The notes below the pieces were generated by a model that did no database searches, was not told where the DNA came from, and worked only from the letters and a program-made list of their open reading frames with translations. The position numbers and the translations under genes were made by a program. Of a stretch of 64,000 bases of DNA, positions 33,614 through 44,580 are shown one piece after another; positions within the stretch are counted from its first letter, which is position 1; every line of letters begins with the position of its first letter. Source of the DNA: Tricholoma matsutake (Eukaryota > Basidiomycota > Agaricomycetes > Agaricales > Tricholomataceae); contig AP026542.1 of the NCBI GenBank assembly GCA_026075535.2, positions 5,270,001 to 5,334,000 of the forward strand, read 5' to 3'.

Positions 33614-33874
33614 CCGCTCCAACTCCATGCTTATATTAGTTTGTTCCAGGTATTTTATTCAGAGGAGCAGAAGAATGCGCTCAAGCACTGCTTCTCTGAC
33701 ATGATGGCAGTGGTTGAGCGACCAGGAGGTGTTCATTCATGGATGGTGGGTGTGCTTGATAAGGTTTTCAGTCATGTTAACAAAGTGGGTGGCAACATCG
33801 GGAGGCACAAAAGAAGCAGATTGAGCCAGCGCACTTGGAAAGACTCTAACACTAATACTTTGTACTTGGATTGA
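33614..33874 (+). pseudogene. MULE transposase, C-terminal fragment
   Basis: In frame with the sequence left of element C. It continues LLQLHAYISLF into VFYSEEQKNALKHCFSDMM and ends with TWKDSNTNTLYLD and TGA at 33872-33874. This gives the natural 3' end of the transposase gene. The terminal inverted repeat of the MULE itself was not identified. Confidence 0.7.
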
Positions 33875-34442
33875 CTTAATAAATGATCCTGAACTCGCCG
33901 CACTTAGAATATTCAAACGCGAGCCTCTAAATATACACCAGAGATAAGATCTGAAGATCTCTACATGTGACGAGAAAGTCATGTGATCTGCTTTTTTAGC
34001 GGGTCGGATTGTAGATGTTATGCTCATGACATTGTACTACATTAGTACGGGAGCCATCTGTTCCTGAACGGGTCCAAACCTATTCTATCCTATCCGAATG
34101 ACTATGTGCTGGATCAATTTTATTGACGGAACAACGCAAGAACAAACGCAACCCTACGCAACCCTGAACTTCAACTTATCCGGATTGGGAACATACTACT
34201 CATGAATTTTCATCCGGCTCGGCACATACAGCGCCTGAAACTTGAGCCCAATCTTATCCGGATTGGCACATAATACTTTTTCGGGAGTCCTTTATACACG
34301 AGGTCGTAATTTCAATTGTGTCATCAACTAGTGATTACTACATGATTACCTCCTGATATATGACCTATGTAGATGATCATAAAATCACTTCTGCATGAAC
34401 TTTCTTGCTTCCTGCAGATCTTTCACAACAGGATTATCGCGA
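33875..34442. other. Transition from transposon cluster to gene block
   Basis: No gene seen. The phrase TTATCCGGATTGG occurs twice, 74 bp apart (about 34178 and 34252). The hemerythrin-like gene starts at its right edge. The MULE terminus should lie here but I cannot place it. Confidence 0.4.
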
Positions 34443-35294
34443 ATGTCGACTGAGAAAGTTGTCTACGCGTCAGCGGAGGAGGAGAGAAGATGGAACTCTG
34501 TTCGTGTTATCTCATTATTATCTATCTTTTCTATTGCTGATCAGGCATTCTCCTTTCAAGCTAAGTACCGTAATGAATTCATTTCACCAGTGGTTCAAGG
34601 ATGAACGTAAGTGTCAAGACTTGATGAAAGGATTACACCACTTACGTCATCAGCACAGTAAAAGTCATCTATGACGTTGGTTTTCAGCTTGCTGATCTTT
34701 GGCTCATCGTTGTAATGCATGCTTCCAGTCGGCAGACGGTTCATTCAATGTGCGCGGGATGTCCTTGTCGATGTATCTTGACACCGTTCGTCGTTGGAAG
34801 GCCTGTAAGTCAGCTGTCTGTTTGTTTTGGCTGCAAATATTGTCATGATCTCCTCTCCGCAATCCATTGTTTAACATGAAGCTTTGAATGCACATCACAC
34901 TACTGAAGAGCACTTCATCTTCCCGGTTCTGGCGAGGGAGTTACCCCAGTTTGCCCCTGGTGCGGAGCATATAGACTCTCATAAAGCTATTCACGATGGT
35001 ATTCGAATTTAACCTCAAAGTCTTTAATGCGTAGGCCTGAACCTCTTTCAGGGCTCGATGATCTCGCGAATAATCTCATGAAGTGGCGTAGAGAGCCGAG
35101 CTCCTATTCACCTGAAGTGATGAAAGCATGTCTCGACAATATCAGAACTGTTCTGATTCCACATCTCGATCAAGAGGTACATTTTTCATACTTTCAGGAC
35201 AACACTTTGCTGATAAATATAGGTGGAGGACATCAAAGGGCACAAATTGAAACCACACTTCAAACTGGAAGAAATAGAGAGGATCGCGAGATAA
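34443..35294 (+). CDS. Hemerythrin-like HHE-domain protein (several introns)
   Basis: Exon pieces on the plus strand give, in order, MSTEKVVYASAEEERRWNS, a helix with MNSFHQWFKDE, ADGSFNVRGMSLSMYLDTV, and NAHHTTEEHFIFPVLARELP with DSHKAIHDG. After these come GLDDLANNLMKWRREPSSYS and a final exon VEDIKGHKLKPHF ending IAR-TAA at 35294. The HH..EEH..F and SHK..HDG motifs are the metal-ligand pattern of hemerythrin/HHE cation-binding domains, a four-helix bundle binding a di-iron centre. The last intron (about 35177-35231) is clear; the splice sites around 34610-34731 are uncertain. The physiological role of fungal single-domain HHE proteins is not settled; oxygen or iron handling is plausible. 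It is the first cellular gene beside the transposon cluster and looks intact. Confidence 0.75.
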
Positions 35295-35386
35295 TGCAAA
35301 GGAGATACATAAGCAATCTGTACAAACATATTGAAGTAAGATCCTAAAGAACGATGTGCGTTTGGCGGGCATTCTTGTCAACCCAT

Positions 35387-37384
35387 CTATTCATCTACGT
35401 CTTTCAACAGCTTTCTTTTTACATTGATACGCTTTGCATCCTCTCGCCCTTGTTGGTACAATTGGTTTCCAGCATCGTTTTGAATTATAAAGGCCCCCCG
35501 CTTCCTTCTAGTCGTAAGCTTGATACCTTGAGATATCAGGTAGCCCTCTGCAATTGCTACGCTGGTTTCTCTGAACGCAACAAGCTGACCTACGGAACTC
35601 CACTGTGAACTATCATCTTCAGTTTCTCTCCTTGCCTTTTGTTCGGCAATCGGGACAGTTGAAGTGGGAGGACCCATTGTTCCAGTAGAAGGGCCAGGTG
35701 GAAATGAAGATCCGATGGTAGGTTTTATGGCATCAAGGTCAAGCCAATCATCCATGTCATCGTTATCATGGAAATCTGCAGGCAGATCACCCAAATAGTC
35801 TCCAATGCCTTCAGCGTTGGTGTCATCTGACAGATCATCAGAGCTGTGGTTGGAAGGCTCCGAGACAGGCTGAGAGCACCAATTGTCAGGTCCGTTATCC
35901 TGGTCTGGTGCGTGCAGGTCATCCCTAAGCAGGCCAGACTTTTGTTTCATCGCGTTATGAAGATTACACACATCCTCATCTTCCACCTCTTCAACCTGGG
36001 CTCGCATGTCTTTCATGGTAAGGTTTGAGCCTCTGACTTCTTCCGTCTCGGCCTTCGCGTCTACCACAGTCTTGATTGATCCCATAAGTCGCGCAATACG
36101 AGCCAACTCGTCTGCCTTCTCTGCATCTCTGCGTGACTTGATAAGCGCTTGTTCCCGGCGATAGGTTTGTTTCTTTTCTTCTTTCTTCTCATTTTTCGCC
36201 ATGTTAACGAGACCATCTGCAACCCCTATGCGATAGCAACTTCAAGTGTCATGAGTGAATATGTTAACTAGCACAAGCGGACGCAAAATGGAATATCTCA
36301 CTTTGTCTGATGAACCCCAGTGCCAACAGAAGGCTTTAAGCTCCAAGCAAATATAAGATTATACGTCTAGCATTAGAGATATTTACTATAAAATCCATGT
36401 TGGGTAAATGAACACGCTTACCATCTCAAACGCTAGCGCCGCTGTCACCGTTTGCTCTGCCAATCCTGCAGAAAAGGGATGAGTAGCATAACATTGTGTC
36501 ACAAAGTACACACCATAAAAGGACCAATCGACTCTGGAATAGAGTGCTGTGTTGTAAGACTGGCAATCAAAAAAAATGGTCATCGCGTAAGCCAATCTAG
36601 AACCCCAGCGTTCGACATTGACACGAATTGGTGGTTCGGAAGTACTTCGGATAGAAACGACTCTGGTTGAAATGAAAAAATATACACGACCAGAGACTAG
36701 TTACGGTACGCAGTGACTTACGAAGTTCCAGCTCTACCGATGTCCAGAATACTTTTAAAAACCTATCACGGCTACGCCGACCTGCAACAATGAACGCACC
36801 GCTTCAATTTTTCCGCATCTGTTTCCTGAGAAAGAACATCTGCCTGGGTTACACTGTAAAATTGAGTTGTTAATTCAGTGGAATGTGTTTTATTGTTGAG
36901 AACTACTTGTGCTTGTCTAGGAGCTTAGTTGCCATTCTGCAAAAAAGAATAGCGAAAATTGAAACCAAGAAAAGGTGATGGGGAGCTACGTTACCTGAGA
37001 GCTGCGCGAGCCTCCTGTTCTGACGTGGCTTCATGATTGCCGAGCGCAAGAGCTTTCCTGATCTTTTCTAAAACTGCAGAATCAACCTTGCTAACTGTAC
37101 CGATACTCAGGGGCTTGGTTATAACCAGTCAAAAAAATAAGCGACAAACGTCGGTCACGAGCCGCTGCTTCATCCGTGGGTGTGTCAGTAGCCCGAATTA
37201 TGATTGCAGCCTTAGTTTTAGCTTTCTTCATAGCAGCTCTAGATTTTTTCTTCTCCAAAATAGGAGATGTCAGTTCAAAAACTGTATAACGACTCGTTTG
37301 ACATGCCTTTCGAGGAGCCGCATTATAATCGCTGTCCTGGGAATCGTCGTCCGATGTGTCAAACCTTCGATGCTTCTTACCCAT
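35387..37384 (-). CDS. DUF2786-domain protein, multi-exon
   Basis: Separate exons on the minus strand fit one gene. It starts at ATG 37384 (MGKKHRRFDTSDDDSQDSDYN). The DUF2786 signature VDSAVLEKIRKALALGNHEA and EARAALR lies near 37000-37085, then MATKLLDKH and VTQADVLSQE. A second conserved region, AMTIFFDCQSYNTALYSRVDWSFYG, is near 36510-36590, and TAALAFEMV near 36440. The last exon begins near 36250 with YRIGVADGLVNMAKNEKKEEKK and runs to the stop at 35387. It carries a long Lys/Glu/Arg helix followed by an acidic Asp-rich region (SSDDLSDD, DNDDMDDWLDLD). This order matches fungal DUF2786 proteins of unknown function. Splice sites between the second and third blocks are not resolved. Confidence 0.65.
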
Positions 37385-37892
37385 GGTTTGGAGTATGTAT
37401 ATTTTCAACTTGTGTCAGCCTAACAAGAACAAACACACTGCAGACAGGATCTAGACATAAGTATGTAAGATTGTATGAACCCGCATTTCAATGACCTCTT
37501 TGGGATCTCTGCATCTGCTTCGAGAAAGCGTTGTCGCTGAAGCAGTAGGAAAGGTTTCCTGATTTGGAAGAACAAAAGTTCAGCAATCGATGCAGTGTGA
37601 TGTTCTTTGAACGCCGTTTATATCTAGTCTCTCGTAGACAGACTTCGATATAAGTGATGCTCACGTTATATGAAGTTTATATCGTCTCCAAGTCCATAGG
37701 CACGCATTCTACTACTTACAAACATAATTTTCGGCTCAAAAATATTGATAACATGTCACCGGTATATAGATCAAATCATCAACTAGTGCCCCAAGTTCTA
37801 TACCTCCGACTTGGAAGGGGGGTGTTCTTTTCGTCGCTGAATGCACAATCGTTGCCAAAATTGTGTCGTCCGAGTCTCCTTGTCATCTGCAG

Positions 37893-38045
37893 ATGTCTGC
37901 CAACACAAATGCACCTTCCACCACTGTAAAGTCTGACTTGGTTCCCAGAACACCCAAATACACCATGCGACCAGAAGAGCGCAGGAACATGAAACGGGGC
38001 CAACAACGCAGCGCGTTGCCATTGTCGACTTCTCAAAACACATGA
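37893..38045 (+). CDS. Short unassigned reading frame (50 codons)
   Basis: ATG 37893 to TGA 38045, starting MSANTNAPSTTVKSDLVP and rich in Ser/Thr/Pro with basic residues (RPEERRNMKRGQQRS). No family recognised. It lies between two minus-strand genes. It may be a small gene, a single exon or chance. Confidence 0.2.
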   Translation: MSANTNAPSTTVKSDLVPRTPKYTMRPEERRNMKRGQQRSALPLSTSQNT

Positions 38046-38229
38046 TGAAGAAAGCGAGGAAGAAGGTTACCATGCTACGGATTTATTTGTCAATTGTTGC
38101 TCATGAACCTGATTACGGAGCTTACCCCCACATAAGTATGGCATAAGGAAGACTGTAGACAATGGCGAGGGTTTCGAGATTATGGTGTTTCTTAATCAAA
38201 AATTCATGCTGTATATTAATAGTTCAAAT

Positions 38230-40681
38230 TCAGCAGTATATATTTGAGAAAGACAGTCGTACCACTTGTCGGGCAGTGCCACGTTGCCCAGTACGATGCT
38301 GGCGACCAAGTAGTAGAGCAAGCATCATACCTGAGAAGCTGGTTACGACGGATACATAACTGGCAATCTGCGTTGCAGAACGAATGTAAGGGTTATTGCT
38401 GTCATTCGATGGAATAGCTAGGAAGGCGACATTGGCCGTTAGGAGAATGGAGGCCTGCAAGAAAATAACCGTTAATCGGAAGAAAACATCAGCAAAGAAA
38501 CATACATAAACTGTGTGACCTTGCCATTCATCATTCAATCTGATAAAAAACTCGCTCCAAAGAGCCTTGCGCGTAAGTCTATCGACCCAGATCTCCGTCA
38601 TAGTCTTTAAGTGGACATTTGGAGCAGAAAATAATATGGGTGACAGAATTTTGAAGAGATATGAGTGGGGGACTTTTTGTTCTCGGACATGCACCGATTG
38701 CGTCCTGGAAAGGCGGACACCATGTTGTCCATGAAAATTCAAGAACCTATCACGCCCTAAAAGGAATGCTTTCGAGGCGGTTTTTAGGAAAATGCATGAA
38801 TGAACATACATAACCCCGACATAAATCTACCTGTGTAAGATTGACTGAAAGAAAAGGATAGGGAAGACAGCTATTCTTACCTACAAACCAGGTAGTTGTG
38901 TCATCGCCCGACGAAATATGTTCTATAGATGAATGAAAATATAGAACATCTGATACATCATGCAACACACTTCTTGCTGCTTCAACCACGCTGGCCATGG
39001 CACTGAGAGAGCTTTGCCCGTAGTTGATTGTCGATTGGTTGCTTGTCAAGATGTCTTCCACAAAGATACTAGTAGGCACTGATCACAGTACACGAAGCAT
39101 ATATATTTCATACCTGTCTGCGCATCCAATATCGCATTCGTTAGGAGATCAAGAATTTCCGTATTTGCTTTGTTGACATCCGGATATAGATCCCAGTGTC
39201 CCCTAGAAGGTTTAATTGATGACCATCATTTAGAATAGAACTTCTGCCAATACCAATATTGTAATTCCAGAAAAAGTTCTAGAAAACATCAGAGACGTGG
39301 GGGATTTAGAGTCGAGTAGAAGAGGTGAAGGCACCTACTGATGTGACTTGGATGAAGTTCACCTTTCACTTCTTCGAGATATTCGTCAATCTTGAAGTTT
39401 TCCAACCAGAATAGGGTTCGAGTACAGTGGCAAACAAGATAGTAACCGCACGAGGGTTTGCCTTCTTCGTCCAGAGAGCAATCAAGGACAAGATCAGTAT
39501 CATGAAAGGAGAGATTCTTAGCCCGAATGAAATCAGCGATATCCTCAATAAAATTGTCTAGAGGTTGGAAAAGTTGAGGATCTGCGATCCATGTTTCCGT
39601 GATGATCCTCTGTAGCTGAAGTCGGCCGACTTGTTAAAATCTTTCCGAAAAGCCGTACGTACTATTTCAGACCGCGTATAGTAAAAGTAAGGTTGACCTT
39701 CAGGATGTTTGAATTGAACCCAGCCATCTGGTATGTCATCACTTAACATAACATTAGCTTAGAATTCTAAGGTGATGATCTGCTCACCGCTCAAAGTTCT
39801 TCTGGGCTGGTGAGATAGTATATGTTGATACCGCAGGAACACTATACCGTGACATAAGATCAGTAGATTGGACATCAGTCAATTTGCACGGCTCACATTA
39901 TCTGATTGCTCCTATACCTATGTATTTTTTCAGGCATAATTGGAAAAATATTTTCTGAGACCTTCCACAAGGAACCACAGCTTCCGATAGAGCCCAGACG
40001 GGATATGGTATTTGGAGCGTGGGTGACGGGTGTAGCAGGCCTGTCATCGGAGTGAAGGGCCATAGACTGAGTTTCTACCGAAGCGGGTTGCAATGGAACG
40101 TTGTGCAATGTCTCAGACGATGTCGATGTTTGATAGGGACGACTACTTTTGTCTGCCGATCCACAGCACCCATCATCGTTATCGGGAGATGCACTTGACG
40201 AAGACCGTTCTCCCCCTGAATGGAGAAGAGGATAGGCAGAAGGGATAACCGGGAGTGGAGCAGTGATTCGTTCTCCGTTCTGTTCGCCGTTCCGTGCAGA
40301 TGTTGTGGATGATAGCGAACTCAGATGGGTTGAAGGACAGTCTTCGTACGGCAACGTAGCACCTGTGACCGCTTCTGTTCCTCGAACCAAAGCTCCTTCC
40401 GTTGGGTCAATTAGTCCGCAGTCTGGTGAACGGACATTGGCATTTGAATAAGAAGACCCTGGACGAATACAGCCGGTTTCCTTCCAGTGTGAGATTGATA
40501 GTAAGGACGCAAGGGTGTGACGCAGGTGACGTGCATAGACTGCGAAAAAACTCCTCGACAAACGCCACAAGTTGGAGGAGGACCAGATAGTGTGGCAACC
40601 ACGGATGGAATGTCGAAGCAGAGAATTCAGCAGAAACAGTCCCAAGCGATGAAATCTCAGAAGCAGAAAATGCCTGGCCAT
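38230..40681 (-). CDS. WW-domain-like protein with C-terminal membrane helices
   Basis: N-terminal exon (from ATG 40681, start uncertain) is basic/hydrophobic and then Ser/Pro-rich. It ends NIFPIMPEKIHRYRSNQ. After an intron comes a WW-like segment, IPDGWVQFKHPEGQPYFYY (near 39690-39740). Next are EDIADFIRAKNLSFHDTDLVL and CGYYLVCHCTRTLFWLENF (39400-39540), then RFLNFHGQHGVRLSRTQSVHV (near 38700), LNDEWQGHTVYA, and hydrophobic helices including ILLTANVAFLAIPSND and VTSFSGMMLALLLGRQHR. This arrangement is a large basidiomycete family without assigned function; the WW part may bind proline-rich partners at a membrane. At least five introns. It is a member of a lineage-specific family, unlike the conserved genes to its right. 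Confidence 0.72.
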
Positions 40682-41036
40682 TATAGTAAACGAATGCGGC
40701 AAGCTGAGCACAAGACAGAGTGCCAGCCTTATTCATATGCTTCTGCTGGGCGCTTATTGAAAACACGTTGTTTCTGTAAAAGGTTCATGAAGCTACAGCT
40801 TCGAGACCTGCTGATTTTGCTGTCAAACATACTTAGACTTCCTGCGCTAAACCCAGTATCCAAGGCGGTGAGGTCAATCGCTACCTTGCCTTGGCACTTA
40901 AGTCTGCGCACCGTGACGGACTGCATTCAGTGATGTGGTATTGGAGGACTCGCAAAGCAATCGCAAAGTTTACATAAATTACTTTGACGCCGATCTACAT
41001 GTGTACAGCCTTTGTTTGGCAAAGCCTTGCCAGATA

Positions 41037-41750
41037 ATGTCGACACCAACCACATCGACTTCAAATCCGCCAGCAAATCGCCATGCACTCACCGCCGTCG
41101 AGAAACAACGAGGGCAGCTTGAAAAGCTGCTTAAAGACCCGTCGAAACCAGCCTTTGTGCCTCCTCCACCCAAGGAAAAGACAATCAGACCTGCAAGGGA
41201 AATGATGAAGAACGTGCAAGGCTCTAGCGCTGGGGCAGGAAGCGGAGAGTTTCACGTGTACAAAGCAAGTCGGCGGCGAGAGTATGAACGTCTCAAACTT
41301 CTAGAAGAGGCTTCCCAAAACGTGCCCGTTCTTAGACTGAAATATGTGCTTTCACTTATGTTATTGCAGGAAGTTATTGATGCTGAGTTTGAACGAAAAC
41401 GACGAGAAGCGAAGGAGTTGGCCGACGCAAAAACCTCAAAAAACAGAGCAAAACGGCAAAAGAAGAAGGAAAGGTCGAAGGCTAAGGGGTCTACTGGGGA
41501 AGGTGGCTCTGAACCTCGAGCGAACGAAGACGATGGCAGTAGGTCGGAGGCACCATTGAAGAAGAGGCGCTTGGTAAACGGGAAGGAATTGGTGTTCCGC
41601 CTGCCGGGTGTGGAAAGCGATGAAGAGGAAGGTGATCCAGTTGAACAACCTAGTCCATCCGAAGCATCAATACTACAAAGCATCGACGGGGGGCATATCA
41701 CTACTCCTCAAACCGTGGAATTTCCTAAACTCGTTTTCCACGAAGATTGA
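41037..41750 (+). CDS. PRKRIP1-like protein (DUF1168)
   Basis: ATG 41037 (MSTPTTSTSNPPANRHALT) starts the domain. The conserved block ALTAVEKQRGQLEKLLKDP through REYERLKLLEE (residues about 17-90) is the DUF1168 signature of PRKR-interacting protein 1, a spliceosome C-complex component with a long helix. An intron at 41322-41369 (48 bp, GT...AG) lies inside the helix. After it comes EVIDAEFERKRREAKELAD, a basic region (KTSKNRAKRQKKKERSKAKG) and an acidic tail. The intron has no stop and a length divisible by three, so its retention would add 16 residues. An upstream in-frame stretch exists, but the family alignment starts near the chosen ATG. Confidence 0.88.
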   Translation: MSTPTTSTSNPPANRHALTAVEKQRGQLEKLLKDPSKPAFVPPPPKEKTIRPAREMMKNVQGSSAGAGSGEFHVYKASRRREYERLKLLEEASQNVPVLRLKYVLSLMLLQEVIDAEFERKRREAKELADAKTSKNRAKRQKKKERSKAKGSTGEGGSEPRANEDDGSRSEAPLKKRRLVNGKELVFRLPGVESDEEEGDPVEQPSPSEASILQSIDGGHITTPQTVEFPKLVFHED

Positions 41751-42025
41751 ATTATTGATTAAAGGTGTGTATAGCTAGGAGGGGCATCTTCTGTGTCCAT
41801 ATGGTGGTCCCTCAGTAACTCACTGTCAAATAGCATCTGCCGCCCACGACCAAGCGTAAGTGTGACTCTATGGGCTCATGATCAGGTTGCGCTACGACGC
41901 GTTCATTTTTATCAGGGACCAGCTTCGTGTAGATCATATTAAAGGAAACTACTTACATAATCAAAACATAACAACTCGCATATCGCATAACTACTTGTAA
42001 GTCATGTGACCCTAACCACCTACTT

Positions 42026-43355
42026 ATGTCTGCAGCATCGAATTCCGGGGCTGACGCCAATGTTGAGGCTGCATCGCTACTCGGCGAACAACTAATAACC
42101 TCAATTTTGGCGGACGAGCATAACGCTGGCGTTAAGAGACTGATCGATGATGGTGCACCTGTCTGGTATCAAAACGAGGAAGGAATATCCTGTCTGCATG
42201 CTGCTGCTTACTTGCAAAACACTGAACTTGTGAAATACCTTCTTGAAAGAGGTGCTGTCTGGAATGCAGGTGCGTCGTGACTGTTTCGATCTTAGCTCGT
42301 TGGTGCAAGCCCCCTCAGTCGACAACCTTCAAAACACTGCGGGAGATATCGCTCTCTCCTTTAATGATGCCGAGACACATGCAGCAATCCGCGATGCCGG
42401 GATACGCTCAGGTAGCTTTATTTCGCGAGAAGTTGTATTTCAACTGCTTATGACCCCCAGAACTCCTCCTCTCCCTTCTTTCCTCTCGTGAAATATCTGA
42501 GAACCCTTCTACCCTCATTCTAAAGGGAGAGGATTCTACCGCCGCTGGTTCAACAGATGCTTTCTTATCATCTAAATTGAGGTTCACAAAAGATGAACAC
42601 GATCAAGATATCTGCATGGTTCAGGTTGGCGACGAAGAGATAGGTGTTATGATGGGATGGGAACGGGATATTATGAAAAACACGGTTCAAAAGTTGTGCC
42701 AAAATCATGACAACACACAGGGGCTCAAAGTCCTTAATGTTGGGTTCGGCTTAGGTATCGTCAGTAATTTCCCTGTCTGTGTTATAACAACATACTGAAA
42801 TATTCATACAAGATAGATACCCTCTTCCAATCTCTCACTACTCGTCCTGCATATCATGTCATCATTGAGCCTCATCCCGATGTTTTACAACACATGGAAG
42901 ACAATGGATGGTATTCAAAACCGGGAGTTAAGATCCTGGAAGGAAAATGGCAAGACATGATGAACAGTGAACATATCCTTGGTGTTGGTGGATTCGATGT
43001 GATCTACATTGACACATTTTCCGAAGACTACGGCAACCTCCGTCAGTTTTTCGAACAACTCCCCAACCTCTTCGCAGGACCCGACTCTCGATTCAGTTTT
43101 TTTCATGGTCTCGGAGCAACAAGTAAGGCATTTCAGTATTTCCATTGCTCTCGGCTGAGGGTGTGATTCCTAGATGCGCTATTCTACGATGTGTATACCC
43201 ATATCGCGGAGTTGCATCTTGCAGAGGTCGGTATCGATGTTCAGTGGTTCGACGTGAACGTCAACATGCAGGAAAACCGATGGGGCGAAAGTCGGAAGTA
43301 CTTTACGCTGCCGCTGTATCGCCTACCGCTTTGTAGGATGGCTGTAATGCCCTGA
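42026..43355 (+). CDS. RMT2: Protein arginine N-methyltransferase 2 (ankyrin plus methyltransferase)
   Basis: Exons: 42026-42269, 42319-42411, 42461-about 42754, about 42822-43122, 43174-43355. The N-terminal ankyrin-like repeats (GISCLHAAAYLQNTELVKYLLERGA) are followed by a class I methyltransferase. Its AdoMet-binding loop is LKVLNVGFGLG (near 42725-42755), with HVIIEPHPDVL, FDVIYIDTFSEDY and FFHGLGA later. The end is LYRLPLCRMAVMP. This fusion is diagnostic of Rmt2, which methylates the delta (internal) nitrogen of arginine, with ribosomal protein L12 as the yeast substrate. The third intron is placed approximately. It starts 276 bp after the PRKRIP1-like gene on the same strand. Confidence 0.9.
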
Positions 43356-43725
43356 TGGGAAGTTTCTAAGCCCGGCTCTAAGAACTACAGAGCCACAATT
43401 GTGCATGAACGCATGCAATGTTATTAACAAAAATTACATTATATCCATTGAAGCACTGACAGAGAGAACACCAACTATATTTGACGCAAAAGACAGAAGC
43501 GATCGGGTTTCGGGCCATTGGAAAGTAGGTCGATGGAGTGGCGCAGATTGCAGTGCTGGGTCAGATGTAGGAGAACGAAAGGAGATAATTAGTAGGAGGA
43601 CGATGGGCAAACCGAACAGATAGTGAAGGAATACCTACGTACCACGTACTACTAGTAGTAGAGAGTTCAAAGTTGTGGTAGAGGTCATGTGACAGTCACT
43701 AGGGACTTGCTCAACTTTTGCCATA
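43356..43725. other. Intergenic, no feature seen
   Basis: About 370 bp between RMT2 and BET5. Only short chance frames are present. Confidence 0.5.
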
Positions 43726-44485
43726 ATGACAATATACAGTCTGTACATCTATGACAGGCGCGTTATCCGTGTCTAAATGTTTCCAATGGCCTGCTCAACG
43801 AAACCTTCACTCCCAGACATTGCACTTGTGTCTACTATCAAGACTGGCACAGGACACGGCGGCCCAAGCCTGCAGTCCAAGGGGGCATTCTTCCAGCCGT
43901 TTCACAGGCCGTATCGCCGCCAAATCCTGTAGATACCATGGCTGGTCCTCCATCTGGCTTCAGCAGCCCTAGAAACACCCTTTCATCTAGTACAGGTATC
44001 GTTGTCGCCATGAATGACGCGACGGCGCAATCACCAGTCACTCCTTTGTTGCAAACTCCTGCACCGCCAGCAGCTACGTCCAGCACTGGGTTAGCATTCG
44101 ATGAAGAAGCGAAACTTGTCTATGGAGTCATCCTCTCATTGCGCAACATGATTAAGAAGATCTCTGGAAGGTGATGTGACCCATCTTTCACTGTTCTCTC
44201 TGCTCAGTCCATCTTCGTAGAGATGAACAATTCGTGAATTATCGCACATCGTCTTATAAACTTCATGTATACGAGACTCTGTCGGGATACAAGTTCGTCA
44301 TGCTCAGCGACCCAAACACCGATTCACTTCGCTTCGTCTTGCGCCATATTTACGTCGGCCCATTCTTGGAATATGTAGTTCGTAATCCGCTCGTTAAAAT
44401 GGACTCACGGGAACAAGGAGTCGACAACGAGTACTTTCGCTCGAGTACCGACCGACTTGTCAGAGGATTATCACTCTTCTCATAG
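43726..44485 (+). CDS. BET5: TRAPP complex subunit Bet5 (TRAPPC1)
   Basis: Exon 1 (43726-43757) encodes MTIYSLYIYDR. Exon 2 (43817-44170) continues HCTCVYYQDWHRTRRPKP, and exon 3 (44221-44485) gives FVNYRTSSYKLHVYETLSG, KFVMLSD, LRHIYVGPFLEYVVRNPL and ends LVRGLSLFS. The longin-like N-terminus and the YKLHVYETLSG...YKFV block are typical of Bet5/TRAPPC1, a core subunit of the Rab GEF complex that tethers ER-to-Golgi vesicles. A Ser/Thr/Pro-rich loop of about 50 residues (MAGPPSGFSSPRNTLSSSTG and on) sits between the two halves, so it is longer than the yeast protein. Intron 1 appears to use a GC donor (ACAG/gcgcgt). Confidence 0.9.
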
Positions 44486-44580
44486 CCCTCGTACTACACC
44501 AGAGTCAAACTTTAAGATTGGGGGCAATATAAGATAAAGCACTTGGTTCCAAAGTCTGCCAATCCACATAGCTAGTCTAC

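Noticed and set aside
34178..34265. Twice-occurring TTATCCGGATTGG as the MULE terminal inverted repeat
   Set aside because: The two copies are direct, not inverted, and no partner was found at the other end of the MULE.
35387..36202. A separate 271-residue gene starting at ATG 36202
   Set aside because: The sequence upstream stays open in the same frame (YRIGVADGLVN) and matches the C-terminal part of DUF2786 proteins. I treat it as the last exon of the larger gene.
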